A stretch of DNA of 58,170 bases, taken from contig NZ_JOII01000032.1 of NCBI RefSeq assembly GCF_000719955.1, forward strand, positions 1-58,170, written 5' to 3'. Below the pieces are notes generated by a model that was not told where the DNA came from, did not search any database, and saw only the letters and a program-made list of their open reading frames with translations. The DNA comes from Streptomyces albidoflavus. GTDB lineage: Bacteria > Actinomycetota > Actinomycetes > Streptomycetales > Streptomycetaceae. This document shows positions 42,375 to 50,092 of this stretch, one piece after another (within the stretch, counting starts at the first letter, position 1; each line of letters starts with the position of its first letter). The position numbers and the translations under genes are program-made.

Positions 42375-43538
42375 ATGAACAGGCCCGGGCAGCCGCCCGA
42401 CGGACCCCCCGACAACCCCGGGGACGGCCCGTCCGGCAGTGACGACGACTACGGGTACGTCTTCGACGACTCGTTCGTCCGCGCCGCCTCGATCCAGGAG
42501 TACTCGGCCAGCGAACGCGGCGCGGCCGAGCACGCCCCCGCCGTCCGCGACCGCCCGCCCCTCGCCGCCGAGCGCACCGGCCCCCGCCTGACCCGGCAGG
42601 TACTGGTGCTGGCCGCCCTGCTCACCGTCGCCTTCCTGGTCGCCGTCTACCTCGGCATCAGCCCGCCCGGCCAGACCCAGTCAGGACCGCCGCCCCGGCC
42701 CGCCCGGATGAGCCTGGTCCCGCTCGCCCCCGCGCAGGCGGTCCGCCCCGCCGACCCGGACCGGCCCTTCGACGCCACCCCCGCCGCCCAGTACGCCACC
42801 GGGGCCGCCGGGATCAACCTGCCCGGCGCGCACGCCACCCCGCACTTCGACGAGGGGCAGGTGATCGCCGCCCTCAGCACCGCCAAGGAGTACCTGGTCC
42901 ACTCCTCGCTCTCGCCGGAGGTCCTCGCCGGGCGGGAGGAGCGCGCCGTCCGCCTCCTGGTCGACCCGGCCCAGGCCGACCAGTTCGACGCCGCCCTGCG
43001 CCGCCCGGCTGCCGACGGCCTGCACGCCGCCACGGGCTGGCTGGTCCGCCTGGACCCCGCCCACGCCGTGCTCGCCGTCCCCGACATCCGCGTCCAGGGC
43101 GTCCTCGACTACGCCGAGACCGGCCCCGGCACCCTGGAGATCACCACCGACCACACCTTCGTCTACGCGGTCCGGCCCGCCGCCGACCCGGAGGGCGACC
43201 CCTCGCTGATGGTGGTCCGCCGCGCCCTGCGCCTCAGCTTCGACCGCGACGCCCTCAGGGCCCGCCAGCTCGAACTCCTCAACTCCCGCACCGAGGCCGG
43301 CCCCCTGGCGTGCGGCACCGCCGCCTCCGCCCACCTCCGCCCCCTCCTCGCCGGCGAGAAGGCCCCCGCCGGCCGCCCGCCCGCCACCGACCCGTACGCC
43401 CGCGAGAGCGGCGGAGCCGTCTGCGGCACCCTCGCGGAACCCCGGCCCGCCGGGAGCGGGGGAGCGGGGCGGCGCGCCGACGCCTCGGGCGGGGCCGGGC
43501 CGAGCGCGACCGCGGGCGACCCGGGAGCGGTGCGCTGA
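42375..43538 (+). CDS. Single-pass membrane protein related to its upstream neighbour
   Basis: A 387-residue protein. The cytoplasmic N-terminus carries GYVFDDSFVRAASIQEYSASERGAAEH, parallel to the motif in the preceding protein. A membrane helix is at about 72-93 (RQVLVLAALLTVAFLVAVYLGI). An extracytoplasmic domain of about 210 residues follows (EGQVIAALSTAKEYLVHSSLSPEVLAG, RVQGVLDYAETGPGTLEI). Two Cys (PLACGTA and GAVCGTL) lie near the C-terminus and could pair. The tail is Gly/Ala/Pro-rich. Its stop is 1 bp from the stop of the convergent phosphotransferase relic. No known function is visible. Confidence 0.85.
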   Translation: MNRPGQPPDGPPDNPGDGPSGSDDDYGYVFDDSFVRAASIQEYSASERGAAEHAPAVRDRPPLAAERTGPRLTRQVLVLAALLTVAFLVAVYLGISPPGQTQSGPPPRPARMSLVPLAPAQAVRPADPDRPFDATPAAQYATGAAGINLPGAHATPHFDEGQVIAALSTAKEYLVHSSLSPEVLAGREERAVRLLVDPAQADQFDAALRRPAADGLHAATGWLVRLDPAHAVLAVPDIRVQGVLDYAETGPGTLEITTDHTFVYAVRPAADPEGDPSLMVVRRALRLSFDRDALRARQLELLNSRTEAGPLACGTAASAHLRPLLAGEKAPAGRPPATDPYARESGGAVCGTLAEPRPAGSGGAGRRADASGGAGPSATAGDPGAVR

Positions 43539-43539
43539 G

Positions 43540-43902
43540 TCAGCCGTACCGGTCGAAGAGGGCCGCCAGGTACTCCTCCAGCCTCCGGGTGAGCACCTCG
43601 GGCGTCAGGTCGGACCGGCCCAGCCACCGCCAGGGAACCGCCACCTTCTCCGCGTCCGGGGCATGGCCGAGCGCGTCCAGCAGCCGCCAGTGCAGATGGG
43701 CGGCGTCGTCCTCGTCCACGGTTCCCCCGGCCGCGACGTAGCGGTCCGCGAACCGCATGCCCGCCAGGACCCCGTGCAGCAGGGCGAGCGCGGTCGAGCA
43801 GTGGGCCACGTCCAGATCGGCCGGGCCCCAGGAGGTCTCCACCCAGTCGACGACCCCGGTGACCCGCAGCCCGGCACCGGTGCCGGGGGGGGCGGACGCC
43901 CC
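43540..43902 (-). pseudogene. C-terminal remnant of an aminoglycoside-phosphotransferase-family gene
   Basis: Only about 120 codons directly after the M48 gene match the phosphotransferase fold: VTGVVDWVETSWGPADLDVAHCSTALALLHG (the Mg-binding DW...G..DLA region), then ADRYVAAGG, LHWRLLDALGH and a C-terminal LTRRLEEYLAALFDRYG. The N-lobe and the HGDxxxxN catalytic loop are absent, because the space is occupied by the M48 gene. An 8-G run at 43885-43892 lies near the breakpoint. It may instead be annotated elsewhere as a short hypothetical protein. Confidence 0.6.
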
Positions 43903-43904
43903 GC

Positions 43905-45008
43905 TCAGCTGCGCCCGCCCCCGTCGGACGGGCCCTCCGCCCCCGCCTCCGGGTTCCCGTTCGGCCGGGTGCCGCCCGTGAAGCGGTCGCGGAGCCTGCC
44001 GCCGAGGTCGCCGGCGCCGTCGGCCAGGTCCGTGACCAGCTTCATCAGCGGGTCCTTGCTGGTCCTGACCTCCTCGGCGTAGCCGGAGGCCGACTGCCGG
44101 AAGGACTCGCCGACCTTGGTGTCCTTGTCCTCGTCGCGTCGCGGGTAGTGGCCGTCCATCAGGCGCTGGTGGTCGCGGCTCTCGGACCACCGCTTCAGCT
44201 CGGCCGCCCTGACCGTGGTGAAGGGGTGGGTGCGCGGCAGCACGTTGAGGATCTTCAGCACCGAGTCGCGCAGGTCGCCCCCGGCCTCGTACTCCTCGGC
44301 CTGGGCGAGGAACGCGTCGGTGTTCATCTCGTGCAGGTGGTTGCCGCCCGCCATCTTCATCAGGCCGCGCATCGAGGCCGAGAGGTCCTGCCCGACCAGC
44401 AGCCCGGCCCGGTCCGCGGACAGCTCCGACTTGCGGAACCACTCGCGCAGCGCCGTCACGATCGCCATGATCGCGACGTTCCCCAGCGGGATCCAGGCGA
44501 CCTTCACGGCCAGGCTGGTCAGGAAGAGGAGCACCGTGCGGTAGACGGAGTGGCCGGAGAGGGCGTGGCCCACCTCGTGGCCGACGACCGCCCGCATCTC
44601 CTCCTCGTCCAGCAGCTCCACCAGCCCCGTGGTGACCACGATGATCGGCTCGTCCAGGCCGACGCACATGGCGTTGGGGACCGGGTTCTGCGTGACGTAC
44701 ATCGGCGGGACCTTCTCCAGGTCCAGGATGTAGCAGGCGTCCAGCAGCATCGTGTGCAGGTGGGGGAATTGCGCGTCCGAGACCCGCACCGAGTCCGAGA
44801 GGAAGAGCAGCCTCAGGCTCCGCTCGGGCAGCAGCCCGCTGAGCGCCTTGAAGACCGTGTCGAACCCGCTGAGCTTGCGCAGCGCCACCAGCGCCGAGCG
44901 GTCCGCGGGATGCTCGTACGCCCGCGAGGAGATCCCCGGGAAGCGGCGCCGGCTGCGCGCCGGCTGCTTCTCGGTCCCGTACGTGCCGTCCCTGTCCTGG
45001 TCGGTCAT
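43905..45008 (-). CDS. M48 family zinc metallopeptidase
   Basis: A membrane-associated peptidase related to HtpX and Ste24. The ATG at 45008 behind GGAGGAG gives 367 residues. Zinc site: His144-Glu145-x-x-His148 (VVGHEVGHALSG) and Glu195 (SELSADRAG). Two hydrophobic stretches (155-171 and 174-188) lie between the zinc ligands, as in this family. The C-terminal 80 residues are hydrophilic and Gly/Asp-rich. It is likely involved in membrane-protein quality control; the substrate is unknown. Confidence 0.92.
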   Translation of the reverse strand: MTDQDRDGTYGTEKQPARSRRRFPGISSRAYEHPADRSALVALRKLSGFDTVFKALSGLLPERSLRLLFLSDSVRVSDAQFPHLHTMLLDACYILDLEKVPPMYVTQNPVPNAMCVGLDEPIIVVTTGLVELLDEEEMRAVVGHEVGHALSGHSVYRTVLLFLTSLAVKVAWIPLGNVAIMAIVTALREWFRKSELSADRAGLLVGQDLSASMRGLMKMAGGNHLHEMNTDAFLAQAEEYEAGGDLRDSVLKILNVLPRTHPFTTVRAAELKRWSESRDHQRLMDGHYPRRDEDKDTKVGESFRQSASGYAEEVRTSKDPLMKLVTDLADGAGDLGGRLRDRFTGGTRPNGNPEAGAEGPSDGGGRS

Positions 45009-45211
45009 CCGACTCCTCCGCCTCGCCTCGTACCGGCCGTCCCCCGGGGACGGTGCGCGCTGGCCGCGATGGGGCCAGCCTACGGCCGCCCGGTGAACAG
45101 GACCGTGAGCCGGGCGCGTTGGTTGCCTGCCGCACGGCGCGGGCGGGCCGCCCCGGGGCGGCCGGGGCGGCGGGCCTAGAGTGGGACGGCACCGCACGCA
45201 AGGAGCCCCCC

Positions 45212-45361
45212 ATGGACCACGCCGCCCACCTCGCCCTGCTGCTCGCGGCGGACCAGCCGCCGGCCAACGGCATCGCCTTCCGGATCTTCATCGTCGTCTC
45301 GGTCGTCGGCGCCGTCCTCCTCGCCTGGTTCCTGCTGCGCGGTTACCGCAACAACGGCTGA
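45212..45361 (+). CDS. 49-residue membrane protein
   Basis: [20 protein letters not shown] is followed by one strongly hydrophobic helix ([23 protein letters not shown]) and a short basic end, RNNG. AAGGAG precedes the ATG by 6 nt, and TAGAGT (45177-45182) is a -10 candidate upstream. A second protein of similar size and layout follows at 45494. Function unknown. Confidence 0.75.
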   Translation: MDHAAHLALLLAADQPPANGIAFRIFIVVSVVGAVLLAWFLLRGYRNNG

Positions 45362-45493
45362 CCCGCGCGCCGCACCCCTCCACCGCGCCCCCGGCACCCG
45401 AACACCCGAGTCGGCGTGGGCCTCCCGCACGCCCCCGCATACGATGTCGGCAGATCACCCGCCCGCCCCACCACCGGATAGGTCCTGCCGACG

Positions 45494-45655
45494 ATGAGCC
45501 TCCACAGCACCGCTGCCCAGCTGGTCACCCTCGCTTCCGAGGGCGGCGAGCACGGCGGGCACGAAAGCCTCAACCCGTACCTCACCGGCGGCGGTGCGCT
45601 CGTCGTGCTGCTCCTGCTGCTCTGGATCACCACGCGTTTCAACCGCGACCGCTGA
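45494..45655 (+). CDS. 53-residue membrane protein
   Basis: [18 protein letters not shown], a His/Gly/Glu patch (EHGGHES), one hydrophobic helix ([18 protein letters not shown]) and a basic end NRDR. Codon use is fully Streptomyces-like and I recall near-identical short proteins just upstream of nadD in other species, so I accept it despite no clear ribosome site. TACGAT (45440-45445) is a possible -10. The His-rich patch could bind a metal, but that is inference. Confidence 0.75.
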   Translation: MSLHSTAAQLVTLASEGGEHGGHESLNPYLTGGGALVVLLLLLWITTRFNRDR

Positions 45656-45745
45656 GCACCCCGCCCCACCACCACGCGGCGCTGACCAGCCCCGCAGAGG
45701 GCCGTCCCCCGCCAGGGGGTGTCCGGAGCGGGTCCGCCGGGCCAG

Positions 45746-45751
45746 TAGGCT
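45746..45751 (+). promoter_or_regulatory. -10 element at the nadD start
   Basis: TAGGCT ends 8 nt before the nadD ATG, predicting a leaderless or nearly leaderless transcript. Confidence 0.55.
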
Positions 45752-45759
45752 CTGCTCGC

Positions 45760-46401
45760 ATGGGAGAGCAGGACATGCCTACGGGCCCGGCCGCCGCGGC
45801 GGCACCCGAGCGTCCGCGCAGGCGCCTGGGCGTCATGGGCGGCACGTTCGACCCGATCCACCACGGCCACCTCGTCGCCGCCAGTGAGGTCGCCGCGCAG
45901 TTCCACCTCGACGAGGTGGTCTTCGTCCCGACCGGTGAGCCCTGGCAGAAGAGCCACAAAGAGGTCACCCCGGCCGAGGACCGCTATCTGATGACGGTCA
46001 TCGCGACCGCCGAGAACCCGCAGTTCTCCGTCAGCCGCATCGACATCGACCGCGGCGGGCCCACCTACACCACGGACACCCTGCGCGACCTCGCCGTGCT
46101 CAACGCCGAGACGGACCTGTTCTTCATCACCGGCGCCGACGCGCTCGGGCAGATCCTCACCTGGCGCCACACGGACGAACTCTTCTCCCTCGCCCACTTC
46201 ATCGGCGTCACCCGGCCCGGCCACACCCTGGCCAACCCCGGGCTGCCCGAAGGCCGGGTCTCCCTGGTCGAGGTCCCGGCGCTGGCCATCTCCTCCACGG
46301 ACTGCCGCGCCCGGGTCGCCGAGGGAAATCCCGTCTGGTACCTGGTGCCCGACGGCGTGGTGCGTTACATCGACAAGCGCGAGCTGTACCGCGGCGACTG
46401 A
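45760..46401 (+). CDS. nadD: Nicotinate-nucleotide adenylyltransferase
   Basis: Converts nicotinate mononucleotide and ATP to deamido-NAD. It has 213 residues. The nucleotidyltransferase signature [12 protein letters not shown] lies at about 27-38, and [10 protein letters not shown] forms the second ATP-site motif near the C-terminus. The conserved block [12 protein letters not shown] and the loop [20 protein letters not shown] are typical. It is the first gene of a nadD-lytR-rsfS-phosphatase group, the common actinobacterial context. Confidence 0.97.
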   Translation: MGEQDMPTGPAAAAAPERPRRRLGVMGGTFDPIHHGHLVAASEVAAQFHLDEVVFVPTGEPWQKSHKEVTPAEDRYLMTVIATAENPQFSVSRIDIDRGGPTYTTDTLRDLAVLNAETDLFFITGADALGQILTWRHTDELFSLAHFIGVTRPGHTLANPGLPEGRVSLVEVPALAISSTDCRARVAEGNPVWYLVPDGVVRYIDKRELYRGD

Positions 46402-46417
46402 GCCGAGAGGGGCACCG

Positions 46418-48199
46418 GTGAACGACCGACGACACGCGTCCGACCCGTACGGCGGGGAGTACGCGTCCGAGCAGTACGGCCCCGTGAGCTACGACGAGTA
46501 CGGCCGTCCCATCCCCCAGCAGCCCCCGCAGGGCCACGACCCCTACGCCGGACAGCAGCAGGGCTACGGCTACGACCCGTACGGCCAGGGCGGCCCCGGC
46601 ACGGGTCAGCAGCCGCCGGTGCCGGCCGATCCGTACGCCGGTCAGCAGCAGGGGTACGGGTACGAGCAGCAGGGGTACGACCCGTACGGCCAGGGCGGTC
46701 CGGGCACGGGTCAGCAGCCGCCGGTGCCGGCCGATCCGTACGCGGGGCAGCAGCAGGGGTACGGGTACGAGCAGCAGGGGTACGACCCGTACGGCCAGGG
46801 CGGTCCCGGTACGGGCCAGCAGCCGCGCGTGCCCCAGCAGCAGACGCGCCAGGACGGCGACGGGCCCGAGGGGTACGGGGACCAGGGGTACGAGGACCAG
46901 GGGTACGGCGGCCCGGACGAGGGCGGTGCGCCGGACTACAAGACGGAGCAGTTCTCCTTCATCGAGGAGCCGGACGAGGAGTCCGAGGACGTCATCGACT
47001 GGCTCGCCTTCACGGAGAGCCGCACCGAACGCCGCGAGGAGGCCAAGCGGCGCGGCCGCAGCCGGATGATCGCGCTGGTCGTCGTTCTGGCCCTGGTCCT
47101 GGCCGGCGGCGTCGGCTACCTCTGGTACGCGGGCAAGCTCCCCGGCACCTCCTCCCCGGCCTCCTCCGGCGGCGCGGCGGACACGGCCGGACCCCAGAAG
47201 CGCGACGTCGTCATGGTCCACCTGCACGACACCCGCACCGAGAAGACCTCCACCCTGCTCCTGGTCGACAACACCACCAGCGAGCGCGGCGCCACCGTGC
47301 TGCTCCCCAACTCCCTCTCCCTGACCGGCGAGGACGGCAACGCCACCACCCTCGCCGACTCCGTGGACGACGACGGCTCCACCGGCACCCGGGAGGCCGT
47401 CGACCAGCTGCTCGGGACCAGCGTCGAGGGAACCTGGCGGCTCGACACCCCGTACCTCAACAACCTCGTCGAACTGGTCGGCAACATCGAGCTGGACGCC
47501 GACGCCACCGTCCCCGCGCCCAAGAAGGGCGACTCCCCGCTCGTCACCAAGGGCGCCGACCGCACCCTCGGCGGGCCCGCGGCCGTCGCCTACGCCACGT
47601 ACCAGGCCAAGGGCGAGCCGCAGACCGCCCAGCTCCAGCGGTTCGGCCAGGTCTTCCAGGCCGTCCTGCGCAAGCTCTCCTCGGACCCGCAGGCGGCCAC
47701 GGTGACCGTCGAGACGCTGGCCCAGATCCTCGACCCCTCGCTGAACGAGAAGGACCTCGGCGCCTTCCTCGCCCGGCTCGCCGACCGCGCCAAGGGCGGC
47801 GACCACACCACCGAACTGCTCCCGGTCGGCCAGGACGGGCGTCCCGCCCAGGAGGCTACCGACAAGATCGTCAAGCAGATCCTCGGCGGCTCGGTGAGCG
47901 AGGGCGCCCAGGGCGACGCCACCCGCGTCGGCCTCCAGGACGCCACCGGCGCCCAGGGCCGCGCCGAGAAGGCCCGGGCCTCGCTGGTCAACGGCGGCTA
48001 CGCCTACGTCGGCCGGGGCAGCGGCGACACCGCGCGGGCCACCTCCTCGGTGACGTACGAGAAGGCGGGCGACAAGGCGGAGGCCGTCGAGGTGGCCCGC
48101 ACCCTGGGGCTGCCGGACAGCGCCGTCACCCAGGGCAGCACACCGGGGAACGTCGACGTCTCGGTGGTGCTCGGCGGGGACTACCAGCCGGGCGAGTGA
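46418..48199 (+). CDS. LytR-C-terminal-domain, LCP-like membrane protein
   Basis: A 593-residue protein. Residues 1-200 are cytoplasmic and Gln/Gly/Tyr-rich, with a 35-residue tandem repeat. A membrane helix is at about 215-237. The outer part at about 260-430 follows the LCP fold pattern (VVMVHLHDTRTEKTSTLLLVDN, NLVELVGNIELDADATVPAP, GGPAAVAYATYQAKG). A LytR C-terminal domain at about 470-590 follows (ATRVGLQDATGAQGRAEKARASLVNGGYAYVG). The usual LCP Pro-Arg-Asp and Arg-rich motifs are replaced (LLPNSLSL). From memory it corresponds to S. coelicolor SCO2578, linked to wall glycopolymer attachment. Confidence 0.85.
   Translation: MNDRRHASDPYGGEYASEQYGPVSYDEYGRPIPQQPPQGHDPYAGQQQGYGYDPYGQGGPGTGQQPPVPADPYAGQQQGYGYEQQGYDPYGQGGPGTGQQPPVPADPYAGQQQGYGYEQQGYDPYGQGGPGTGQQPRVPQQQTRQDGDGPEGYGDQGYEDQGYGGPDEGGAPDYKTEQFSFIEEPDEESEDVIDWLAFTESRTERREEAKRRGRSRMIALVVVLALVLAGGVGYLWYAGKLPGTSSPASSGGAADTAGPQKRDVVMVHLHDTRTEKTSTLLLVDNTTSERGATVLLPNSLSLTGEDGNATTLADSVDDDGSTGTREAVDQLLGTSVEGTWRLDTPYLNNLVELVGNIELDADATVPAPKKGDSPLVTKGADRTLGGPAAVAYATYQAKGEPQTAQLQRFGQVFQAVLRKLSSDPQAATVTVETLAQILDPSLNEKDLGAFLARLADRAKGGDHTTELLPVGQDGRPAQEATDKIVKQILGGSVSEGAQGDATRVGLQDATGAQGRAEKARASLVNGGYAYVGRGSGDTARATSSVTYEKAGDKAEAVEVARTLGLPDSAVTQGSTPGNVDVSVVLGGDYQPGE
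46538..46837 (+). repeat. Tandem repeat of about 105 bp encoding DPYAGQQQGYGYEQQGYDPYG units
   Basis: Three in-frame units start at 46538, 46628 and 46733. Units 2 and 3 are 105 bp (35 residues) and almost identical at DNA level; unit 1 lacks the EQQGY segment (90 bp). This predicts length variation by slippage or recombination between strains. Confidence 0.85.
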
Positions 48200-48203
48200 G
48201 CGG

Positions 48204-48245
48204 CGGCCGGGCCGGGGGCGCTGCGGCGCCTCACCGGCCCGGCCG
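48204..48245 (+). terminator. Hairpin between the LytR-like gene and rsfS
   Basis: A perfect 12-bp outer stem (48204-48215 with 48234-48245) with inner pairing GGCGC/GCGCC lies 4 nt after the stop. Confidence 0.6.
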
Positions 48246-48332
48246 AAACTCCCGGCGGCCGGGCGCGCCGTCCGTGAGACCCTGGGGACAGCCCCCACCG
48301 GGGGTTCCCGTCCGCCTACCGAAAGCCCCGCA

Positions 48333-48764
48333 GTGACTGCGACCGACCGTTCCACCGAGCTGATCACCGTTGCCGCCCAGGCGGCGGCCGACAAGCTCGC
48401 CCACGACATCATCGCCTACGACGTGAGCGATGTGCTGTCGATCACCGACGCCTTCCTCCTCGCGTCGGCCCCCAACGACCGCCAGGTCAAGTCCATCGTG
48501 GACGAGATCGAGGAGCGGCTGAACAAGCAGCTCGGCGCCAAGCCCGTCCGCCGCGAGGGCGACCGCGACGCGCGCTGGATCCTCCTCGACTACGTCGACA
48601 TCGTCGTCCACGTCCAGCACAGCGAGGAGCGCGTCTTCTACGCGCTGGAGCGCCTGTGGAAGGACTGCCCCGAGATCGAGCTGCCCGAGGACGCCAAGGC
48701 GACCCGCGGCAAGGGCGAGGCCCACGCCCAGCAGCAGGCCGACGAGGCCGGTGAGGCGATGTGA
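48333..48764 (+). CDS. rsfS: Ribosomal silencing factor RsfS (Iojap/DUF143)
   Basis: Binds ribosomal protein L14 and blocks subunit joining when nutrients are scarce. It has 143 residues. Family blocks: KLAHDIIAYDVSDVLSITDAFLLASAPNDRQ and GDRDARWILLDYVDIVVHVQHSEERVFYALERLW. The charged C-terminal 25 residues are extra. Its last codons overlap the next gene by 4 bp (GTGA), so the two are translationally coupled. Confidence 0.95.
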   Translation: MTATDRSTELITVAAQAAADKLAHDIIAYDVSDVLSITDAFLLASAPNDRQVKSIVDEIEERLNKQLGAKPVRREGDRDARWILLDYVDIVVHVQHSEERVFYALERLWKDCPEIELPEDAKATRGKGEAHAQQQADEAGEAM

Positions 48765-49408
48765 ACAGCCCGCGGCAGGGCCGTCGCCTCATCCTGTGGC
48801 GGCACGGCCAGACCTCGTGGAACCTGGAACGCCGCTTCCAGGGCACCACGGACATCGACCTGACCGAGGCCGGCCGCGGCCAGGCCCGCCGGGCCGCGCG
48901 GCTCCTCGCCTCCCTGGAACCGGACGCGATCATCGCCTCCGACCTCCAGCGGGCGCGGGACACCGCCGCCGAGCTCTCCGCCCTCACCGGCCTGGAGGTC
49001 CACCACGACCCCGCGCTGCGCGAGACGTACGCGGGGGACTGGCAGGGGCTGACCCACGAGGAGATCATCGCCGCCCACGGCGAGCAGTACGCGGCGTGGA
49101 AGCGCGGCGAGCCGGTCCGGCGCGGTGGCGGCGAACTGGAGACCGAGGTCGCCGACCGGGCCGCCCCGGTGGTCCTCGCGCACGCCGAGAAGCTGCCGGA
49201 GAACGGCACGCTGGTCGTCGCCTCGCACGGCGGCACCATCCGCACCACCATCGGGCGCCTGCTCGGCCTCGACTCCCGCCACTGGGAGAGCCTCGGCGGC
49301 CTCAGCAACTGCTGCTGGTCGATCCTGGGCGAGGGTGCGCGCGGCTGGCGGCTCATGGAGCACAACGCCGGCACCCTGCCGGAGCCGGTCCTCGGCGACG
49401 ACGACTGA
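48761..49408 (+). CDS. Histidine phosphatase family protein (phosphoglycerate-mutase-like)
   Basis: A 215-residue protein with the RHG motif at 14-16 (LILWRHGQTSWN), then ASDLQRARDTA, LRETYAGDWQG and the second catalytic His in VVASHGGTIRT. This subgroup includes phosphatases of small phosphometabolites; the substrate cannot be assigned. It overlaps rsfS by 4 bp. The tRNA-Ala gene follows 105 bp later. Confidence 0.92.
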   Translation: MNSPRQGRRLILWRHGQTSWNLERRFQGTTDIDLTEAGRGQARRAARLLASLEPDAIIASDLQRARDTAAELSALTGLEVHHDPALRETYAGDWQGLTHEEIIAAHGEQYAAWKRGEPVRRGGGELETEVADRAAPVVLAHAEKLPENGTLVVASHGGTIRTTIGRLLGLDSRHWESLGGLSNCCWSILGEGARGWRLMEHNAGTLPEPVLGDDD

Positions 49409-49513
49409 CAGCCGCCCGACACCCGTGCGGGGCCCCGGACCCGGATTTCACTTTCCGGCTGGTCACGGGCTAGAGTTCTTCTTGTTCGCACCGCGTGAGC
49501 GGGAAGAACACCA

Positions 49514-49586
49514 GGGGCTATAGCTCAGTTGGTAGAGCGCCTGCATGGCATGCAGGAGGTCAGGAGTTCAATTCTCCTTAGCTCCA
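49514..49586 (+). tRNA. tRNA-Ala(GGC), copy 1
   Basis: A complete cloverleaf with acceptor GGGGCTA/TAGCTCC (one G-U pair), anticodon stem CCTGC/GCAGG around ATGGCAT giving anticodon GGC, and T-arm GGAGTTCAATTCTCC. CCA is not encoded. TAGAGT (about 49473-49478) is a plausible -10 upstream. It is identical to the second copy at 51552. Confidence 0.95.
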
Positions 49587-49594
49587 CAGTCCGG

Positions 49595-49626
49595 AAGATC
49601 CCATCCCCCACGGGGGGTGGGATCTT
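49595..49626 (+). terminator. Terminator after tRNA-Ala copy 1
   Basis: A 9-bp plus 5-bp stem with a one-base bulge (49595-49609 with 49613-49626) begins 9 nt after the tRNA. Confidence 0.7.
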
Positions 49627-49747
49627 TCGTCTGTCCGGTCGCTGTTCCGGAGACCTTTCCGGTACCTTCGCGCCGCTGACCGGCGGCCTTCTCCGTGGCA
49701 GAATCGGACGGCCGGAAGGGGGACGCGGCCCGACGGGAGGGAGAGGG

Positions 49748-49855
49748 ATGCCTGCGCGCATCGCCGAGAAGGCGGACCACCTGCTCGGCCAGGTGCCGGA
49801 CCAGCTCACGAGGACCCGCGTGGCCCGTACCGCCGCTGCGAACGACGGGGGCTGA
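49748..49855 (+). CDS. Possible 35-residue ORF upstream of the zinc-ribbon gene
   Basis: ATG behind a purine-rich GGAGGGAGAGGG site opens MPARIAEKADHLLGQV and continues for 35 codons to a TGA that lies 3 nt before the next ATG. This spacing and the strong ribosome site argue for translation, perhaps as a coupling leader. I do not recognise the peptide. Confidence 0.4.
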   Translation: MPARIAEKADHLLGQVPDQLTRTRVARTAAANDGG

Positions 49856-49858
49856 GCG

Positions 49859-50092
49859 ATGGGCGCGCACAGGAGGAAGTGCGACTGGTGCCGCGGTGGC
49901 ACGCCCATCGTCCGCGACATGGAGCCGGTCAACCCGCGCTACCAGTACTGGTGCGAGGAGTGCGCCAGGGCGCTGATCATAAAAGGCGACCCCATCGAGA
50001 CCTACCGCGAGCTGGAGGGCGAGCCCATCTACGGGCGGCTCCTCGACGAGCACTGCACCCTCAAGCGCTTCTACTCCTTCGCCACGGCCTGA
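49859..50092 (+). CDS. Small zinc-ribbon protein
   Basis: A 77-residue protein with two cysteine pairs, KCDWC (C8, C11) and WCEEC (about C32, C35), spaced like a single treble-clef or zinc-ribbon, followed by an Arg/Glu-rich helix and a C-terminal FYSFATA. It could bind DNA, RNA or a protein partner; nothing more specific is visible. Its 3' end overlaps the convergent GT87 gene by 22 bp. Confidence 0.8.
   Translation: MGAHRRKCDWCRGGTPIVRDMEPVNPRYQYWCEECARALIIKGDPIETYRELEGEPIYGRLLDEHCTLKRFYSFATA

Noticed and set aside
46538..46837. A CRISPR-like array from the regular repeats
   Set aside because: The repeats are contiguous, in frame, without spacers and encode a low-complexity protein arm.
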